Of a DNA stretch of 64,000 nucleotides, positions 33,448 to 43,322 are shown one piece after another. The notes under the pieces are model-generated. The model was not told the DNA's origin. It made no database searches and worked only from the letters and a program-made list of their open reading frames with translations. The DNA comes from Nocardioides sp. Root190 (lineage in GTDB: Bacteria > Actinomycetota > Actinomycetes > Propionibacteriales > Nocardioidaceae). Both the position numbers and the translations under genes were made by a program. The stretch is taken from positions 186,001 to 250,000 of the forward strand of contig NZ_LMIA01000010.1 of NCBI RefSeq assembly GCF_001428565.1, given 5' to 3'. How positions within the stretch are numbered: position 1 is the stretch's first letter; each line of letters begins with the position of its first letter.

Positions 33448-34760
33448 CGCTGGACCCGCACCGAGACCGCGGCACCGTGGCCGGGCAGGTCCTCGGCCTC
33501 GGCGAGCGTCACGACGTGGCCCGCCACCTCGGCGAGCGCCTCGGCGGAGTAGTCGATGACGTGGATCGACTTCGTGAACGCGCGCACCGACAGGCCCGAG
33601 GAGTGACAGGCGCATCCCGCTGTCGGCAGTACGTGGTTGGACCCTGCGCAGTAGTCGCCGAGGCTGACCGGGGCGTGCGGACCGACGAAGATCGCCCCGG
33701 CGTTGCGGACCCGGGCTGCCCACGCGGAGGCGTCCTCGGTGTGGATCTCCAGGTGCTCGGCGGCATAGGCGTCCACGACGGCCAGACCCTGCTCGAGGTC
33801 GCGGACCAGCACGATCGCGGACTGCTGTCCGGACAACGAGGTGACGATCCGCTCGGAGTGCTTGGTCAGGGCGACCTGGCGGTCGAGCTCGACCTCGACC
33901 TCGGCGGCCAGTCGCTCCGAGGTGGTGACGAGCACGGCCGCTGCGAGCGGGTCGTGCTCGGCCTGGCTGATCAGGTCCGCGGCGACGAACGCCGCATCGC
34001 CGGTGTCGTCGGCAAGGATCGCGATCTCGGTCGGACCGGCCTCGGAGTCGATGCCGATCTGCCCCTTCAGGAGCCGCTTCGCGGTGACCACCCAGATGTT
34101 GCCGGGGCCGGTCACCAGGTCGACCCGGGCACAGGGACCGACGCCGTAGGCGAACATCGCGATCGCCTGGGCGCCGCCGACGGCGTACACCTCCTCGACC
34201 CCGAGCAGCGCACACGCGGCGAGAATCGTCGGGTGGACCGAGCCACCGAACTCCTTCTGCGGCGGGCTGGAGAGGGCGATCGAGGTCACACCGGCGATCT
34301 GGGCGGGAACGACGTTCATCAGCACCGAGGACACCAGCGGCGCGAGGCCGCCGGGGACGTAGAGGCCGACCCGGCCGACCGGCACCTTGCGGTGGGTCAC
34401 GCGTGCGCCGGGACCGAGGTCGGTGACGGCGTCCTTCTCCAGCTCGTTGGCGCAGGTCGCCCGGAGCCGACGGATCGACTCGTCGAGGCCGGCACGGATG
34501 TCGGGGTCCAGGTTCTCGAGCGCGGCGCGCAGTGCCTCGGGGGCCACGCGGATGTCCTCGACGACCACGCCGTCGAACTTCTCACCGAACTCGCGCAGGG
34601 CCTCCAGACCCCGGGTCCGCACCTCCTCGCAGATCGCATGCACGGCCGGCACCGCTGCTTCGATGTCGAAGTCGGCACGGGGCACAGCTGCGCGGTAGTC
34701 GACCGCGACGTCGCCAGCGGTCGGCGTCGTGCGCAGGTCGATGCGACGGATGAGGGACAT
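33444..34760 (-). CDS. hisD: Histidinol dehydrogenase
   Basis: NAD-dependent zinc enzyme making histidine from histidinol; 438 residues. Landmarks: [64 protein letters not shown] and [13 protein letters not shown]. First gene of the his operon. The ATG at 34760 follows TAGAAT by seven bases, so the operon mRNA is probably leaderless, although GGGGG just before the ATG might also help ribosome binding. Confidence 0.97.
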   Translation of the reverse strand: MSLIRRIDLRTTPTAGDVAVDYRAAVPRADFDIEAAVPAVHAICEEVRTRGLEALREFGEKFDGVVVEDIRVAPEALRAALENLDPDIRAGLDESIRRLRATCANELEKDAVTDLGPGARVTHRKVPVGRVGLYVPGGLAPLVSSVLMNVVPAQIAGVTSIALSSPPQKEFGGSVHPTILAACALLGVEEVYAVGGAQAIAMFAYGVGPCARVDLVTGPGNIWVVTAKRLLKGQIGIDSEAGPTEIAILADDTGDAAFVAADLISQAEHDPLAAAVLVTTSERLAAEVEVELDRQVALTKHSERIVTSLSGQQSAIVLVRDLEQGLAVVDAYAAEHLEIHTEDASAWAARVRNAGAIFVGPHAPVSLGDYCAGSNHVLPTAGCACHSSGLSVRAFTKSIHVIDYSAEALAEVAGHVVTLAEAEDLPGHGAAVSVRVQR

Positions 34761-34767
34761 GCCCCCG

Positions 34768-34773
34768 ATTCTA
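34768..34773 (-). promoter_or_regulatory. -10 hexamer TAGAAT of the his operon
   Basis: TAGAAT lies seven bases before the hisD ATG. The -10 of the divergent LON-domain gene is only 23 bases away, so the two promoters overlap. I see no T-box or His-rich leader. Confidence 0.62.
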
Positions 34774-34796
34774 CGGTCGAACGCAGCACTGCCCCG

Positions 34797-34802
34797 TAGG
34801 TT
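34797..34802 (+). promoter_or_regulatory. -10 hexamer TAGGTT of a leaderless LON-domain gene
   Basis: TAGGTT followed by six bases (GGACAC) and the GTG start at 34809. Same geometry as the other leaderless promoters here. Confidence 0.58.
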
Positions 34803-34808
34803 GGACAC

Positions 34809-35474
34809 GTGACGGACCAGCTCCCGATGTTCCCGCTCAACGCGGTGCTCTATCCGGGGGTGAGTCTGCCGCTGCACGTGTTCGAGGATCGCTACCGCGC
34901 GCTGGTCCATCACCTCCTGCGGATTGAGGACCCGGCCGAGCGCCTGTTCGGCTCGGTGGCGATCCGCGAGGGCTACGAGGTCGGGGACCACGGCGCCCAG
35001 TCGCTGTTCCGGATCGGCGTCCGCATGCAGGTGACCGACGTCGAGGCGCACGCCGACGGAACCTTCGACATCGTGGCCGTCGGACGCGACCGGATCCAGC
35101 TCGACCGTCTCCGCACGACCGACACCTTCCCCATCGGCGAGGTCCGGGCCCTGCCCGAGCCCACCGACGAGGTGCCCGCCGAGATCGTCGACCGTGCCCG
35201 GGCGACCTTCGCCGCCTACCGCGCGGTGGTGAGCGAGATCTCGGCCGACCCGCTCGAGGGCAACCTGCCGAGTGACCCGCAGTACCTCTCCTGGACCCTC
35301 GCGGCGTGCTCTCCACTCCCCCTCGGCGAGCGCCAGGGTCTGCTCGAGGCCACCGACCCCGCCGAGCGCCTGATCCTGATCACCGACCTGCTGCGCGACG
35401 AGCTCCGCGCGATGAACGTGATCACCTCGCTGCCGGCGACCGAGGTCGCCCGCACGCGCTGGTCGCCCAACTAG
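34809..35474 (+). CDS. LON peptidase substrate-binding domain protein
   Basis: A 221-residue stand-alone LON N-terminal (PUA-like) domain without the ATPase or protease. Landmarks are [25 protein letters not shown] at the start and [15 protein letters not shown]. Such proteins are widespread in actinobacteria; their role is unclear, perhaps protein recognition. The GTG at 34809 is chosen for its position after TAGGTT. Followed 12 bases later by the YbaK gene. Confidence 0.9.
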   Translation: MTDQLPMFPLNAVLYPGVSLPLHVFEDRYRALVHHLLRIEDPAERLFGSVAIREGYEVGDHGAQSLFRIGVRMQVTDVEAHADGTFDIVAVGRDRIQLDRLRTTDTFPIGEVRALPEPTDEVPAEIVDRARATFAAYRAVVSEISADPLEGNLPSDPQYLSWTLAACSPLPLGERQGLLEATDPAERLILITDLLRDELRAMNVITSLPATEVARTRWSPN

Positions 35475-35486
35475 GCCCACCCGCCG

Positions 35487-35972
35487 ATGGCCAGGAAGAA
35501 GCCCGGCGGAACGCCGGCCACGACGGCGCTCGCCGATGCCGGCGTCGGGTTCACGCTCCACGAGTACGACCACGACGCCCGGGCTGCGTCGTACGGCACC
35601 GAGGCCGCCGAGGCGATGGGCGTCGATCCGGAGCGGGTGTTCAAGACGCTGTTCGTCGACGTCGACGGCCGACTCGTCGTCGGCGTCGTCCCGGTGTCGG
35701 GCCAGCTGGACCTGAAGGCGCTGGCCCGCGCCGTCGAGGGGCGCAAGGCGGCGATGGCCGACCCCCGGACCGCCGAGCGCGCGACCGGCTACGTCGTGGG
35801 CGGGATCTCTCCCCTGGGCCAGCGCAAGGCGCATCCGACCGTGGTCGACGAGTCCGCCTCGGGCCACGAGACGGTGTTCGTCTCGGCCGGCCGACGCGGT
35901 CTGGAGATCGAGCTCAGACCTGCTGAGCTGGTACGGCTGACGGCTGCTCGGGTCGCCGCCATTCGGAAGTGA
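35487..35972 (+). CDS. ybaK: YbaK-type Cys-tRNA(Pro)/Cys-tRNA(Cys) deacylase
   Basis: Trans-editing enzyme that removes cysteine wrongly attached to tRNA(Pro); 161 residues. The catalytic lysine region is in [13 protein letters not shown], and the strongly conserved [12 protein letters not shown] is at about residues 103-114. Its last 59 bases overlap the convergent membrane-protein gene. Likely cotranscribed with the LON-domain gene. Confidence 0.92.
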   Translation: MARKKPGGTPATTALADAGVGFTLHEYDHDARAASYGTEAAEAMGVDPERVFKTLFVDVDGRLVVGVVPVSGQLDLKALARAVEGRKAAMADPRTAERATGYVVGGISPLGQRKAHPTVVDESASGHETVFVSAGRRGLEIELRPAELVRLTAARVAAIRK

Positions 35973-36537
35973 CCGACAGCATCAGGATCATGTGGCCGAG
36001 CAGCGCACCCACCGGCCAGGTGAGGTACGGCGTGGGGATCTCGAGGACGCCGTCGTCGTCGTTGAACAGCTCCTCGACGAACGTCGGGAGGTCGACGCGG
36101 CCGTTGGCCACCTCCAGATGACCCGGGAGCGTGGTCCCGATCTCGACGTCGTCCGCGCGCGCCTGGGGGTCCGGAGGACTCTGGGACAGCCCGATCAGCG
36201 TCATCAACGCCGCAGCCGCCACGCTGGCCAGGAGCACCGCGGCAAGACCCGGCACGGCCCGGTGGCGCGCGATCCAGCCGCCGAGGAGACCGAGCACGAG
36301 CGCGAGCCCGAAGCCGAGGACCACGAAGGTCGCCGTACCGGTGAAGTCACGGGTGACGCCCGGGTCGAACGGGTCGGGGTACCAGGTCGGACCCGCCTGG
36401 GTCTCGTAGACCTTGCCCACCGGCGGCGGCCCCCACCAGGTCCACCACAGCCACCCGCCGACAGCGCCGAGCGCGAGACCGAGCGCCAGCGGGACGAGGA
36501 CAGCACGGAGCTCGGGGCCCTTCATGCGGAAGGTCAT
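35914..36537 (-). CDS. Four-helix membrane protein of unknown function (DUF2567-like)
   Basis: About 207 residues with four predicted membrane helices: [20 protein letters not shown], a second after GTATFVV, a third at [15 protein letters not shown] and the last at [15 protein letters not shown]. An external loop contains [13 protein letters not shown]. It resembles the DUF2567 group of actinobacterial membrane proteins, but I am not certain of the family. The ATG at 36537 overlaps the dnaE stop by four bases, so it is probably translated from the dnaE mRNA. Confidence 0.72.
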   Translation of the reverse strand: MTFRMKGPELRAVLVPLALGLALGAVGGWLWWTWWGPPPVGKVYETQAGPTWYPDPFDPGVTRDFTGTATFVVLGFGLALVLGLLGGWIARHRAVPGLAAVLLASVAAAALMTLIGLSQSPPDPQARADDVEIGTTLPGHLEVANGRVDLPTFVEELFNDDDGVLEIPTPYLTWPVGALLGHMILMLSVTSEWRRPEQPSAVPAQQV

Positions 36538-39500
36538 ACGGCCAGGCATCCGGGGCCGAGGAGCTGCTTGAGATCGGCGAAGAGTGCCGGGCTGGGAGTC
36601 ACCCGGAGATTGTCCCCCAGGCGCATGAGCTTGGTGGACTCGCGGCTCAGCAGCTGCAGCCGGACCTCCGTGAGACCGGGGTGCGTCGTCAGCACGTCAC
36701 GCAGCTGCTGGACGACCGGGCCGGTGCACCGCGTCGACGGGAGGCTGATCACGACCGGACCGTCGCTGCGCTTGTCGAGGTCGGGGACGGTGACCTCCTG
36801 GCCGCGCAGCTGCGCGGTGTCGCGCTCCTTGTCCAGCTGGCCCCGGACCCGGATGATCGCGTCGTCGGTGAGATAGGGCGCCGCGAGTCGGTACGAGCTC
36901 GGGAAGAGCAGGACGTCGATGCCACCGTCGAGGTCCTCCAGCGTCACGGTGGCCCACGGGTCGCCGTTCTTGGTGATCTTGCGCTGGATGGAGGTCACCA
37001 GGCCGGCGACCGTGACCGTCGAGTTGTGCGGACGGTCCTCGTCGGTGACCAGCTGGCCGATGGTGCAGTCGGTGCCGTTGGACAGGACGTGCTCCAGGCC
37101 GAGCAGCGGATGGTCGGAGACGTAGAGGCCGAGCATCTCCCGCTCGTGGCCGAGCAGGGTCATCTTGTCCCACTCGTCGAGCTCCGGGATGGCCACGCTG
37201 ACGCCGAAGCCACCGTCACCGCCGTCGTCGTCGCCCAGACCGGCGAACAGCGAGTCCTGGCCGATCGCCTCGTTGCGCTTGATGTCGACGTACTGGTCGA
37301 CCGCGGTCTCGTGGATCGCCACCAGTGCCCGGCGCAGGTGCTTCATGTCGTCGAACGCGCCGGCCTTGATCAGCGAGTCGATGACCCGCTTGTTGCAGGC
37401 CTGGGCCGGCACCTTGGACAGGAAGTCGTTGAAGTCGGCGTAGCGGCCGTCCTGACGCCCCGCGACGATGCCGTCGACGACGTTGGAACCGACGTTGCGG
37501 ATGGCGGTGAGGCCGAACCGGATGTCGCGGTCGACGGCGGTGAAGTTGTGGGCCGACTCGTTGACGTCGGGCGGGAGGACCTGGATCTTCATCCGCCGAC
37601 ACTCGTTGAGGTAGATGGCCATCTTGTCCTTGTCGTCCTTCACGGACGTCAGGAGCGCAGCCATGTACTCGGTCGGGTAGTTCGCCTTGAGGTAGGACGT
37701 CCAGTAGGTGATGACGCCGTACGCCGCGGAGTGCGACTTGTTGAAGGCGTAGTCGGAGAACGGGAGCAGGATCTCCCAGAGCGTGTCGATCGCCTTCTGG
37801 GGGTAGCCGCGCTCGAGCATGCCGGCCTGGAAGCCGGCGTACTGCTTGTCGAGCTCTTCCTTCTTCTTCTTGCCCATCGCGCGGCGCAGGTTGTCGGCCG
37901 CACCCAGGGTGAAGCCGGCGAGCACCTGAGCGATCGCCATCACCTGCTCCTGGTAGACGATCAGGCCGTAGGTCTCCCCCAGGACCGGCTCGAGCGCCTC
38001 GGCGAGGGCAGGATGGATCGGGTCGATCGGTTCGCGGCCGTTCTTGCGGCGGGCGTACCTGTTGTGCGAGTCCGCACCCATCGGACCGGGGCGGTAGAGC
38101 GCGCTGACCGCGGTGATGTCGGCGAACTTGTCGGGCTGCATCGAACGGAGCAGCGCGCGCATGCCGCCACCATCGAGCTGGAACACGCCGAGCGTGTCGC
38201 CACGGCCCATCAGCTCGTAGGTCGCGCGGTCATCGAAGGGGAGCTCCTCCAGGACGACCTTCTCGCCCCGGTTGGCCTCGATGTTGACCAGCGCGTCCTC
38301 GAGGATGCGCAGGTTGGAGAGCCCGAGGAAGTCCATCTTGACCAGCCCGAGCGACTCACACATCGGGTAGTCGAACTGGGTGATCACCGCGCCGTCCTGC
38401 GGGCGCGACATGATCGGGACGATGTCGATCAGCGGCTCGCTGGACATGATCACGCCGGCCGCGTGCACACCCCAGTTGCGGATCTGGCCCTCGAGGCCGA
38501 TCGCGGTCTCGTAGATCGTGCGGACCTCGGCGTCGGACTCGTAGAGCGCCCGGAACTCGCCGCCGTCGTTGTAGCGCTTGTGCTCCGGGTTGAACATCTC
38601 CTTGAGCGGGACGCCCTTGCCCATCACGTCGGCCGGGAGCGCCTTGGTGATCTTGTCGCCGATGGCGAACCCGTGGTCGAGCACCCGGGCGGCGTCCTTG
38701 ATGGCCGCCTTGGCCTTGAGCCGGCCGAAGGTCGCGATCTGGGCGACCCGGTCGGCGCCGTACTTGTCGCTGACGTAGTTGATGACCTCGCCACGACGCG
38801 CATCGTCGAAGTCGATGTCGAAGTCGGGCATCGAGGGACGCTCGGGGTTGAGGAACCGCTCGAAGAAGAGGCCGTGCTCCAGCGGGCAGAGGTCGGTGAT
38901 GCGCAGGGCGTAGGCAGCGATCGAGCCCGCACCGGAACCACGTCCGGGGCCGACCCGGATGCCGTTGTCCTTGGACCAGCCGATGAAGTCGGCGACCACC
39001 AGGAAGTAGCCGCAGTAGCCCTTCTGGGAGACGATCGCGAGCTCCATCTCGACCCGGTCCCGCACCGCCTGGTCGAGCCGGTCGCCGGGATAGCGGGCCT
39101 CGATGCCGCGCCAGACCTCCTTGGCGAACCAGGACTCCTCGGTCTCGCCTGCCGGGACGTCGGCGCGCGCCATGTAGCCACCGGTGGAGTCGGTGAACTC
39201 CACCGAGCAGCGCTCGGCGATCGCGAGCGTGTTGTCGCAGGCCTCGGGCATGCCGAAGCGGTCGGCCCACAGCTCGCGCATCTCGGCGGCCGACTTGATG
39301 TAGTAGCCGCCGCCGTCGAACTTGAGCCGGTTGGTGTCGGAGAGCCGCTTGCCGGACGCGACGCAGATCAGTGCGTCGTGGGCGTCGGCGTCCTCGGGGT
39401 TGTTGTAGTGGGAGTCGTTGGTCGCGATCGGTGGGAGGCCGAGCTCCTTGCCCAGGCGCAGCAGGTCGTCGCGGACCCGCTTCTCGATCGAGATGCCGTG

Positions 39501-40100
39501 GTCCATGAGCTCCAGGAAGACGGAGTCCTTGCCGTAGATGTCCTGCAGCTCGGCTGCCTCGCGGACGGCCTCGTCCCACTGCCCCAGGCGCAACCGCGTC
39601 TGGATCGCGCCGCTCGGGCACCCCGTGCTGACGATGAGGCCCTTGCTGTAGGTCTGGAGGATCTCCTTGTCCATGCGGGGCTTGAAGTAGAAGCCCTCGA
39701 GGCTGGACAGGGACGACAACCGGAAGAGGTTGTGCATGCCCTCGGTCGTCTCGGCCCACATCGTCATGTGGGTGTAGGCACCGCCACCGGCGACGTCGTC
39801 GCCACCCTCCTCGGCCGCGTTGCCCTTGCCCCAGCGCACCCGGCGACGCTCACCGCGGGGAGTACCCGGGGTGATGTAGGCCTCGATGCCGATGATCGGC
39901 TTGACGCCGTACTTCTTCGCCTTGGAGTAGAAGTCGTAGGCACCGTGCAGGTTGCCGTGATCGGTCATCGCGATCGAGGACATGCCGAGCTCGTTGACGC
40001 GGCTGAACAGCCCGTCGAGAAGGGATGCTCCGTCGAGCATGGAGTACTCGGTGTGGACGTGCAGGTGGGCGAAATCCGCTCCCCCGGAACCGGCTGCCAT
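36534..40100 (-). CDS. dnaE: DNA polymerase III, alpha subunit
   Basis: Main replicative polymerase, DnaE1 type, 1188 residues. The N-terminal PHP domain keeps its metal ligands (HLHVHTEYSMLDG; TDHGNLHG), consistent with an active proofreading exonuclease as in mycobacteria. Catalytic Asp residues are in MPDFDIDFDD (about 422-431). The beta-clamp binding peptide QDSLF lies near residue 947, followed by an OB-fold. The ATG at 40100 has GAGGAG upstream. The closest promoter-like element is TAGGCT at 40154-40159. Confidence 0.97.
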   Translation of the reverse strand: MAAGSGGADFAHLHVHTEYSMLDGASLLDGLFSRVNELGMSSIAMTDHGNLHGAYDFYSKAKKYGVKPIIGIEAYITPGTPRGERRRVRWGKGNAAEEGGDDVAGGGAYTHMTMWAETTEGMHNLFRLSSLSSLEGFYFKPRMDKEILQTYSKGLIVSTGCPSGAIQTRLRLGQWDEAVREAAELQDIYGKDSVFLELMDHGISIEKRVRDDLLRLGKELGLPPIATNDSHYNNPEDADAHDALICVASGKRLSDTNRLKFDGGGYYIKSAAEMRELWADRFGMPEACDNTLAIAERCSVEFTDSTGGYMARADVPAGETEESWFAKEVWRGIEARYPGDRLDQAVRDRVEMELAIVSQKGYCGYFLVVADFIGWSKDNGIRVGPGRGSGAGSIAAYALRITDLCPLEHGLFFERFLNPERPSMPDFDIDFDDARRGEVINYVSDKYGADRVAQIATFGRLKAKAAIKDAARVLDHGFAIGDKITKALPADVMGKGVPLKEMFNPEHKRYNDGGEFRALYESDAEVRTIYETAIGLEGQIRNWGVHAAGVIMSSEPLIDIVPIMSRPQDGAVITQFDYPMCESLGLVKMDFLGLSNLRILEDALVNIEANRGEKVVLEELPFDDRATYELMGRGDTLGVFQLDGGGMRALLRSMQPDKFADITAVSALYRPGPMGADSHNRYARRKNGREPIDPIHPALAEALEPVLGETYGLIVYQEQVMAIAQVLAGFTLGAADNLRRAMGKKKKEELDKQYAGFQAGMLERGYPQKAIDTLWEILLPFSDYAFNKSHSAAYGVITYWTSYLKANYPTEYMAALLTSVKDDKDKMAIYLNECRRMKIQVLPPDVNESAHNFTAVDRDIRFGLTAIRNVGSNVVDGIVAGRQDGRYADFNDFLSKVPAQACNKRVIDSLIKAGAFDDMKHLRRALVAIHETAVDQYVDIKRNEAIGQDSLFAGLGDDDGGDGGFGVSVAIPELDEWDKMTLLGHEREMLGLYVSDHPLLGLEHVLSNGTDCTIGQLVTDEDRPHNSTVTVAGLVTSIQRKITKNGDPWATVTLEDLDGGIDVLLFPSSYRLAAPYLTDDAIIRVRGQLDKERDTAQLRGQEVTVPDLDKRSDGPVVISLPSTRCTGPVVQQLRDVLTTHPGLTEVRLQLLSRESTKLMRLGDNLRVTPSPALFADLKQLLGPGCLAV

Positions 40101-40153
40101 CGGGTGTGGTGACTCCTCACAGTCGTGGGTGGACGCGGTCGGGGAAGGGGATC

Positions 40154-40159
40154 AGCCTA
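40154..40159 (-). promoter_or_regulatory. -10 hexamer TAGGCT upstream of dnaE
   Basis: TAGGCT matches TANNNT and would give a leader of about 45 bases carrying the GAGGAG ribosome binding site. No convincing -35. Confidence 0.4.
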
Positions 40160-40218
40160 CGCGACCGTCGGAGGCGATCGTCGGCGACACCTCCGACACT
40201 TTCCCTGGCCGGGTCGGC

Positions 40219-40677
40219 TCAGGCGCCGGGCCACTCCATCCGGATGTCGGGGGCCCGCTCCTCGTTGGCGGAGCCGTCCGTCCGGTCCCGCTCGACCAGC
40301 CCGCTGGCGAGGTAGAAGGCGTACGCCGGGGTGTTGCTCTCGAAGACCCAGAGCCCGAATCCGCGCGGATGACGGGCCTTGGCGAGGTCGAGCAGCGCGG
40401 TGCCCACGCCCCGCCCGGCATGGTCCGGATCGACGTACAGGTCGTCGAGCCAGGTCCGCGTGAAACGGACGTAGCCGATGAGCGTCTCACCGCGCAGCGC
40501 GACCCAGACCTCGTCGCCACCCGCGCCACCGATGCGCGAGGCGAGCCACGAGGCGACCTCGGTGTCCGTGTGCACCGGGGGCGGCATCGGCGCAGCCGCG
40601 CGCGCACGCAGGTGGACCAGCGCGACCGCAGCAGCGTCAGCGGAGGTCGCCGGCCGGAGCGTCAGGTCGACGACCAC
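40219..40677 (-). CDS. GNAT family N-acetyltransferase
   Basis: A 152-residue acetyltransferase. The acetyl-CoA loop is LDDLYVDPDHAGRGVGTALLDLA (about residues 77-99) with the R/QxxGxG/A pattern HAGRGVGTA; the C-terminal strand region is GFGLWVFESNTPAYAFYLASG, typical of GNAT proteins. Acceptor unknown. GTG start at 40677, nine bases after the rluD stop, so it ends the lspA-rluD transcript. Confidence 0.88.
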   Translation of the reverse strand: MVVDLTLRPATSADAAAVALVHLRARAAAPMPPPVHTDTEVASWLASRIGGAGGDEVWVALRGETLIGYVRFTRTWLDDLYVDPDHAGRGVGTALLDLAKARHPRGFGLWVFESNTPAYAFYLASGLVERDRTDGSANEERAPDIRMEWPGA

Positions 40678-40686
40678 GCGGCTGGC

Positions 40687-41622
40687 TCAGTGGCTCTCGC
40701 GGACCACGTCGAGCGCCCGGGCGAGGTCATCGGGATAGGTCGACTCGTACTCGACGTAACCGCCGTCGGGGTGCTCGAAACCGAGCTTCACCGCGTGCAG
40801 CCACTGGCGCTCCATGCCGACCTTGCGGGCGAGCACCGGGTCGGCGCCGTAGGTGATGTCACCGACGCAGGGGTGCTTGAGCGCACTCATGTGAACCCGG
40901 ATCTGGTGCGTACGACCGGTCTCGAGGTGGATCTGGAGCAGGCTCGCGAAGCGGTGGGCCTCGAGCGTCTCGTAGTGGGTGACGCTGTGCCGACCGTCGT
41001 CCATCACCGCGAACTTGTAGTCGAAGCGGGGATGGCGGCCGATGGGGGCGTCGATCGTGCCCTCGTGCGGGTCCGGGTGGCCCTGCACCAGCGCGTGATA
41101 GGTCTTGTCGACGGTCCGCTGCCGGAACGCGTTCTTGAGCACGGAGTAGGCGTGCTCGGACTTCGCGATCACCATCACGCCGGAGGTGCCGACGTCGAGG
41201 CGCTGGACGATGCCCTCGCGCTCCTTGGCCCCCGAGGTGGAGATCCGGAAGCCGGCGCCGGCGAGGTGCCCCACCACCGTCTGGCCGCGCCAGCCGGGCG
41301 AGGGGTGGACGGCGACACCGACGGGCTTGTCGATCACCACGATGGCGTCGTCGTCGTGGATGATCTTGATGCCCTCGACGATCTCGGGAACCACGGCGAG
41401 GAGGTCGACCTCGGCCGGGATCTCGACGTCGAGGATCGAACCGGCGAGGACCCGGTCGCTCTTGCCACCGACGCTCGCGCCGTCGATGCGGACCCGTCCC
41501 TCGGTGACGAGCTCTGCTGCGCGGGTGCGGGAGACGCCGAAGAGCTGGGCGAGAGCGACGTCGACGCGCTCGCCCTCGAGGCTGTCGGGAACCGGCAGAC
41601 TGCGGTGATCGACCTGGGTCAC
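40687..41622 (-). CDS. RluD-family pseudouridine synthase
   Basis: rRNA pseudouridine synthase of 311 residues. The S4 RNA-binding domain is at about residues 17-75 ([21 protein letters not shown]). The catalytic Asp is in [20 protein letters not shown], with Gln in place of the His found in many relatives. [18 protein letters not shown] is strongly conserved. Target uridines in 23S rRNA are presumed. GTG start overlapping the lspA stop by four bases; lspA-rluD is a common pair. Confidence 0.93.
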   Translation of the reverse strand: MTQVDHRSLPVPDSLEGERVDVALAQLFGVSRTRAAELVTEGRVRIDGASVGGKSDRVLAGSILDVEIPAEVDLLAVVPEIVEGIKIIHDDDAIVVIDKPVGVAVHPSPGWRGQTVVGHLAGAGFRISTSGAKEREGIVQRLDVGTSGVMVIAKSEHAYSVLKNAFRQRTVDKTYHALVQGHPDPHEGTIDAPIGRHPRFDYKFAVMDDGRHSVTHYETLEAHRFASLLQIHLETGRTHQIRVHMSALKHPCVGDITYGADPVLARKVGMERQWLHAVKLGFEHPDGGYVEYESTYPDDLARALDVVRESH

Positions 41623-42221
41623 GCCTTGTCCTCCGCCTTGTGCTCAGCCGTGTCGTCCGACTCGTCGCTCATCTTGGTGCCGTCGACAGCGATGCCCCGC
41701 AGCACCTGGACCAGGATCATCGCGACGCCCACGTTGATGCAGATGTCGGCGATGTTGAACACAGGCCAGTTCGGCAGCATCAGGAAGTCCACGACATGAC
41801 CCCGGAACGGGCTCGGGTCGCGGAACAGCCGGTCGGTCAGGTTGCCGACGATGCCGGCGAACAGGAACCCCAGCGCCACGGCCCACCAGCGGTTGGCGAG
41901 ACGTCGACTGATCCACAGCACGACGACGGTCGCGGTGCAGGCCAGCACGGCGAGCACGACCGTGAACCTGGTGCCGAGGCTGAAGGCGGCCCCGGGGTTG
42001 TAGGTCAGGTGGAGCTGCAGCACCTCGCCGACCAGCTCGACGTCGGGTTCGCCGGTGAGGTGGCGCACGGCCAGGACCTTCGAGACCTGGTCGAGGACCA
42101 GCATGACGACCGCGAGGACGGCGAACAGCAGCCACGTCCGCGGTGCTGCCAGCAGGGGGCTTCGGCTGCCTTCCGGGCCGTTGCCCCGGTCGTCTACCGG
42201 CGTTCCTCGCGCTGCTTGCAT
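41619..42221 (-). CDS. lspA: Lipoprotein signal peptidase II
   Basis: Aspartyl protease in the membrane that cuts prolipoproteins after Lgt has acted; about 200 residues with four helices. Family motifs: [34 protein letters not shown] with one catalytic Asp, and [12 protein letters not shown] with the second. The ATG at 42221 overlaps the end of the DksA-like gene by 28 bases; GTG at 42230 is an alternative and neither has a clear ribosome binding site. Confidence 0.93.
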   Translation of the reverse strand: MQAARGTPVDDRGNGPEGSRSPLLAAPRTWLLFAVLAVVMLVLDQVSKVLAVRHLTGEPDVELVGEVLQLHLTYNPGAAFSLGTRFTVVLAVLACTATVVVLWISRRLANRWWAVALGFLFAGIVGNLTDRLFRDPSPFRGHVVDFLMLPNWPVFNIADICINVGVAMILVQVLRGIAVDGTKMSDESDDTAEHKAEDKA

Positions 42222-43219
42222 GTCATGCACAGTGTGGCACGCGGAAACGCCATGAGCCGCATCTTGCCGATCGGGTTCCCGCACGACTCACACACGCCGT
42301 AGGTGCCGTCGTCGATGCGACCCAGGGCCCGGTCGATCTGGGCCAGCTTGTCCCGTTCGTGCTGCAGCACGGTCAGTTCCTGGTCCCGCTCGAAGCTGGT
42401 CGCACCGAGGTCCGCCTGGTCCTGACCGGCACCGTCACCGGAGTCGCGGAGCAGACCGGTGAGGTCCTCCTCCTGCGCGGCGATGATCTCCGAGCTGTGG
42501 CCGTGCTGCTCGTGCAGGGCGGCCAGCACCTCGGCCAGCTCCGCCTTCGACCAGGCTGCCTCGTGATCGAGCACGACGAGCGCGGCCGGCTTGGTCTTGC
42601 GTGCGGCGGCGGACTTCGCGGCCGGAGCAGGGGCCGCCTTCTTGGCGGGAGCCGCCTTCTTCGCCGGAGCAGGGGCCGCCTTCTTGGCCGGGGCCGCCTT
42701 CTTCGCCGGAGCAGGGGCCGCCTTCTTGGCCGGGGCCGCCTTCTTCGCCGGAGCGGGAGCCGCCTTCTTGGCGGGAGCCGCCTTCTTGGCGGGAGCCGCC
42801 TTCTTGGCGGGAGCCGCCTTCTTGGCGGGAGCGGCCTTCTTGGCGGGAGCGGCCTTCTTGGCCGGTGCGGCCTTCTTGGCCGGTGCGGCCTTCTTGGCCG
42901 GTGCGGCCTTCTTGGCCGGTGCGGCCTTCTTGGCCGGTGCGGCCTTCTTGGCCGGTGCGGCCTTCTTGGCCGGTGCGGCCTTCTTGGCCGGGGCCGCCTT
43001 CTTGGCCGGGGCCGCCTTCTTGGCCGGGGCCGCCTTCTTGGCCGGGGCCGCCTTCTTGGCCGGGGCCGCCTTCTTGGCCGGAGCCGCCTTCTTCGCCGGA
43101 GCAGGAGCCGCCTTCTTGGGCGCAGCCTCCGTCGCGGCGGTGCCCTTGCGGGGCCGGATCATCTTGCGCGCTGCGGATGCGGCCTGACCGGCCAACGTCT
43201 TCTTCGTACTGCGGGCCAT
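42194..43219 (-). CDS. TraR/DksA-type zinc-finger protein with long Lys-Ala-Pro repeat domain
   Basis: A 341-residue protein in three parts: a basic N-terminus (MARSTKKTLAG), about 160 residues built from some 27 copies of KKAAPA, and a C-terminal DksA-like half with a coiled hairpin (SFERDQELTVLQHERDKLAQI) and a four-cysteine zinc finger (CESC ... CMTC). The repeat is like the tails of histone H1-like proteins and could bind nucleic acid. The DksA half suggests binding in the RNA polymerase secondary channel. Start ATG at 43219 after GAGGAG. It lies next to lspA. Confidence 0.86.
   Translation of the reverse strand: MARSTKKTLAGQAASAARKMIRPRKGTAATEAAPKKAAPAPAKKAAPAKKAAPAKKAAPAKKAAPAKKAAPAKKAAPAKKAAPAKKAAPAKKAAPAKKAAPAKKAAPAKKAAPAKKAAPAKKAAPAKKAAPAKKAAPAKKAAPAKKAAPAKKAAPAPAKKAAPAKKAAPAPAKKAAPAKKAAPAPAKKAAPAKKAAPAPAAKSAAARKTKPAALVVLDHEAAWSKAELAEVLAALHEQHGHSSEIIAAQEEDLTGLLRDSGDGAGQDQADLGATSFERDQELTVLQHERDKLAQIDRALGRIDDGTYGVCESCGNPIGKMRLMAFPRATLCMTCKQREERR
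42625..43120 (-). repeat. Tandem 18-base repeat coding for KKAAPA
   Basis: An 18-base unit repeated without a break in frame. Neighbouring copies differ mainly at third positions (runs with GGTGCG, GGGGCC and GGAGCC variants), which shows stepwise expansion in blocks. Some copies carry an extra AP pair. Copy number is likely to vary between strains. Confidence 0.85.
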
Positions 43220-43272
43220 GGAGGACTCCTCAGAAGGGGCAGCCGGTGACGGAAATCGTCTGGCTGCTGCGG

Positions 43273-43301
43273 AGGGTAACGGCTGCAGCAGGCCGCACCA
43301 A
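43273..43301 (-). promoter_or_regulatory. Promoter of the DksA-like gene (TTGGTG, 17 bases, TACCCT)
   Basis: -35 TTGGTG (complement of 43296-43301) and -10 TACCCT (complement of 43273-43278) are separated by exactly 17 bases. A leader of about 45 bases with GAGGAG follows. One of the few promoters here with both elements. Confidence 0.55.
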
Positions 43302-43322
43302 GCAGGCTCACCGGCAAAAACA

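Noticed and set aside
36681..40112. A 1143-codon open frame on the plus strand
   Set aside because: It is the antisense of dnaE, with the same shadow composition and no start context or motif.
42625..43120. Regular repeats that might be read as a CRISPR array
   Set aside because: The units are 18 bases, contiguous and in frame, without unique spacers. No cas gene is near.
42591..43187. A frame reading as repeated FLAGAA units, like a membrane or elastin-type repeat protein
   Set aside because: It is the complement of the KKAAPA repeat in the DksA-like gene. The sense frame has a real start, ribosome binding site and zinc finger; this one has none.
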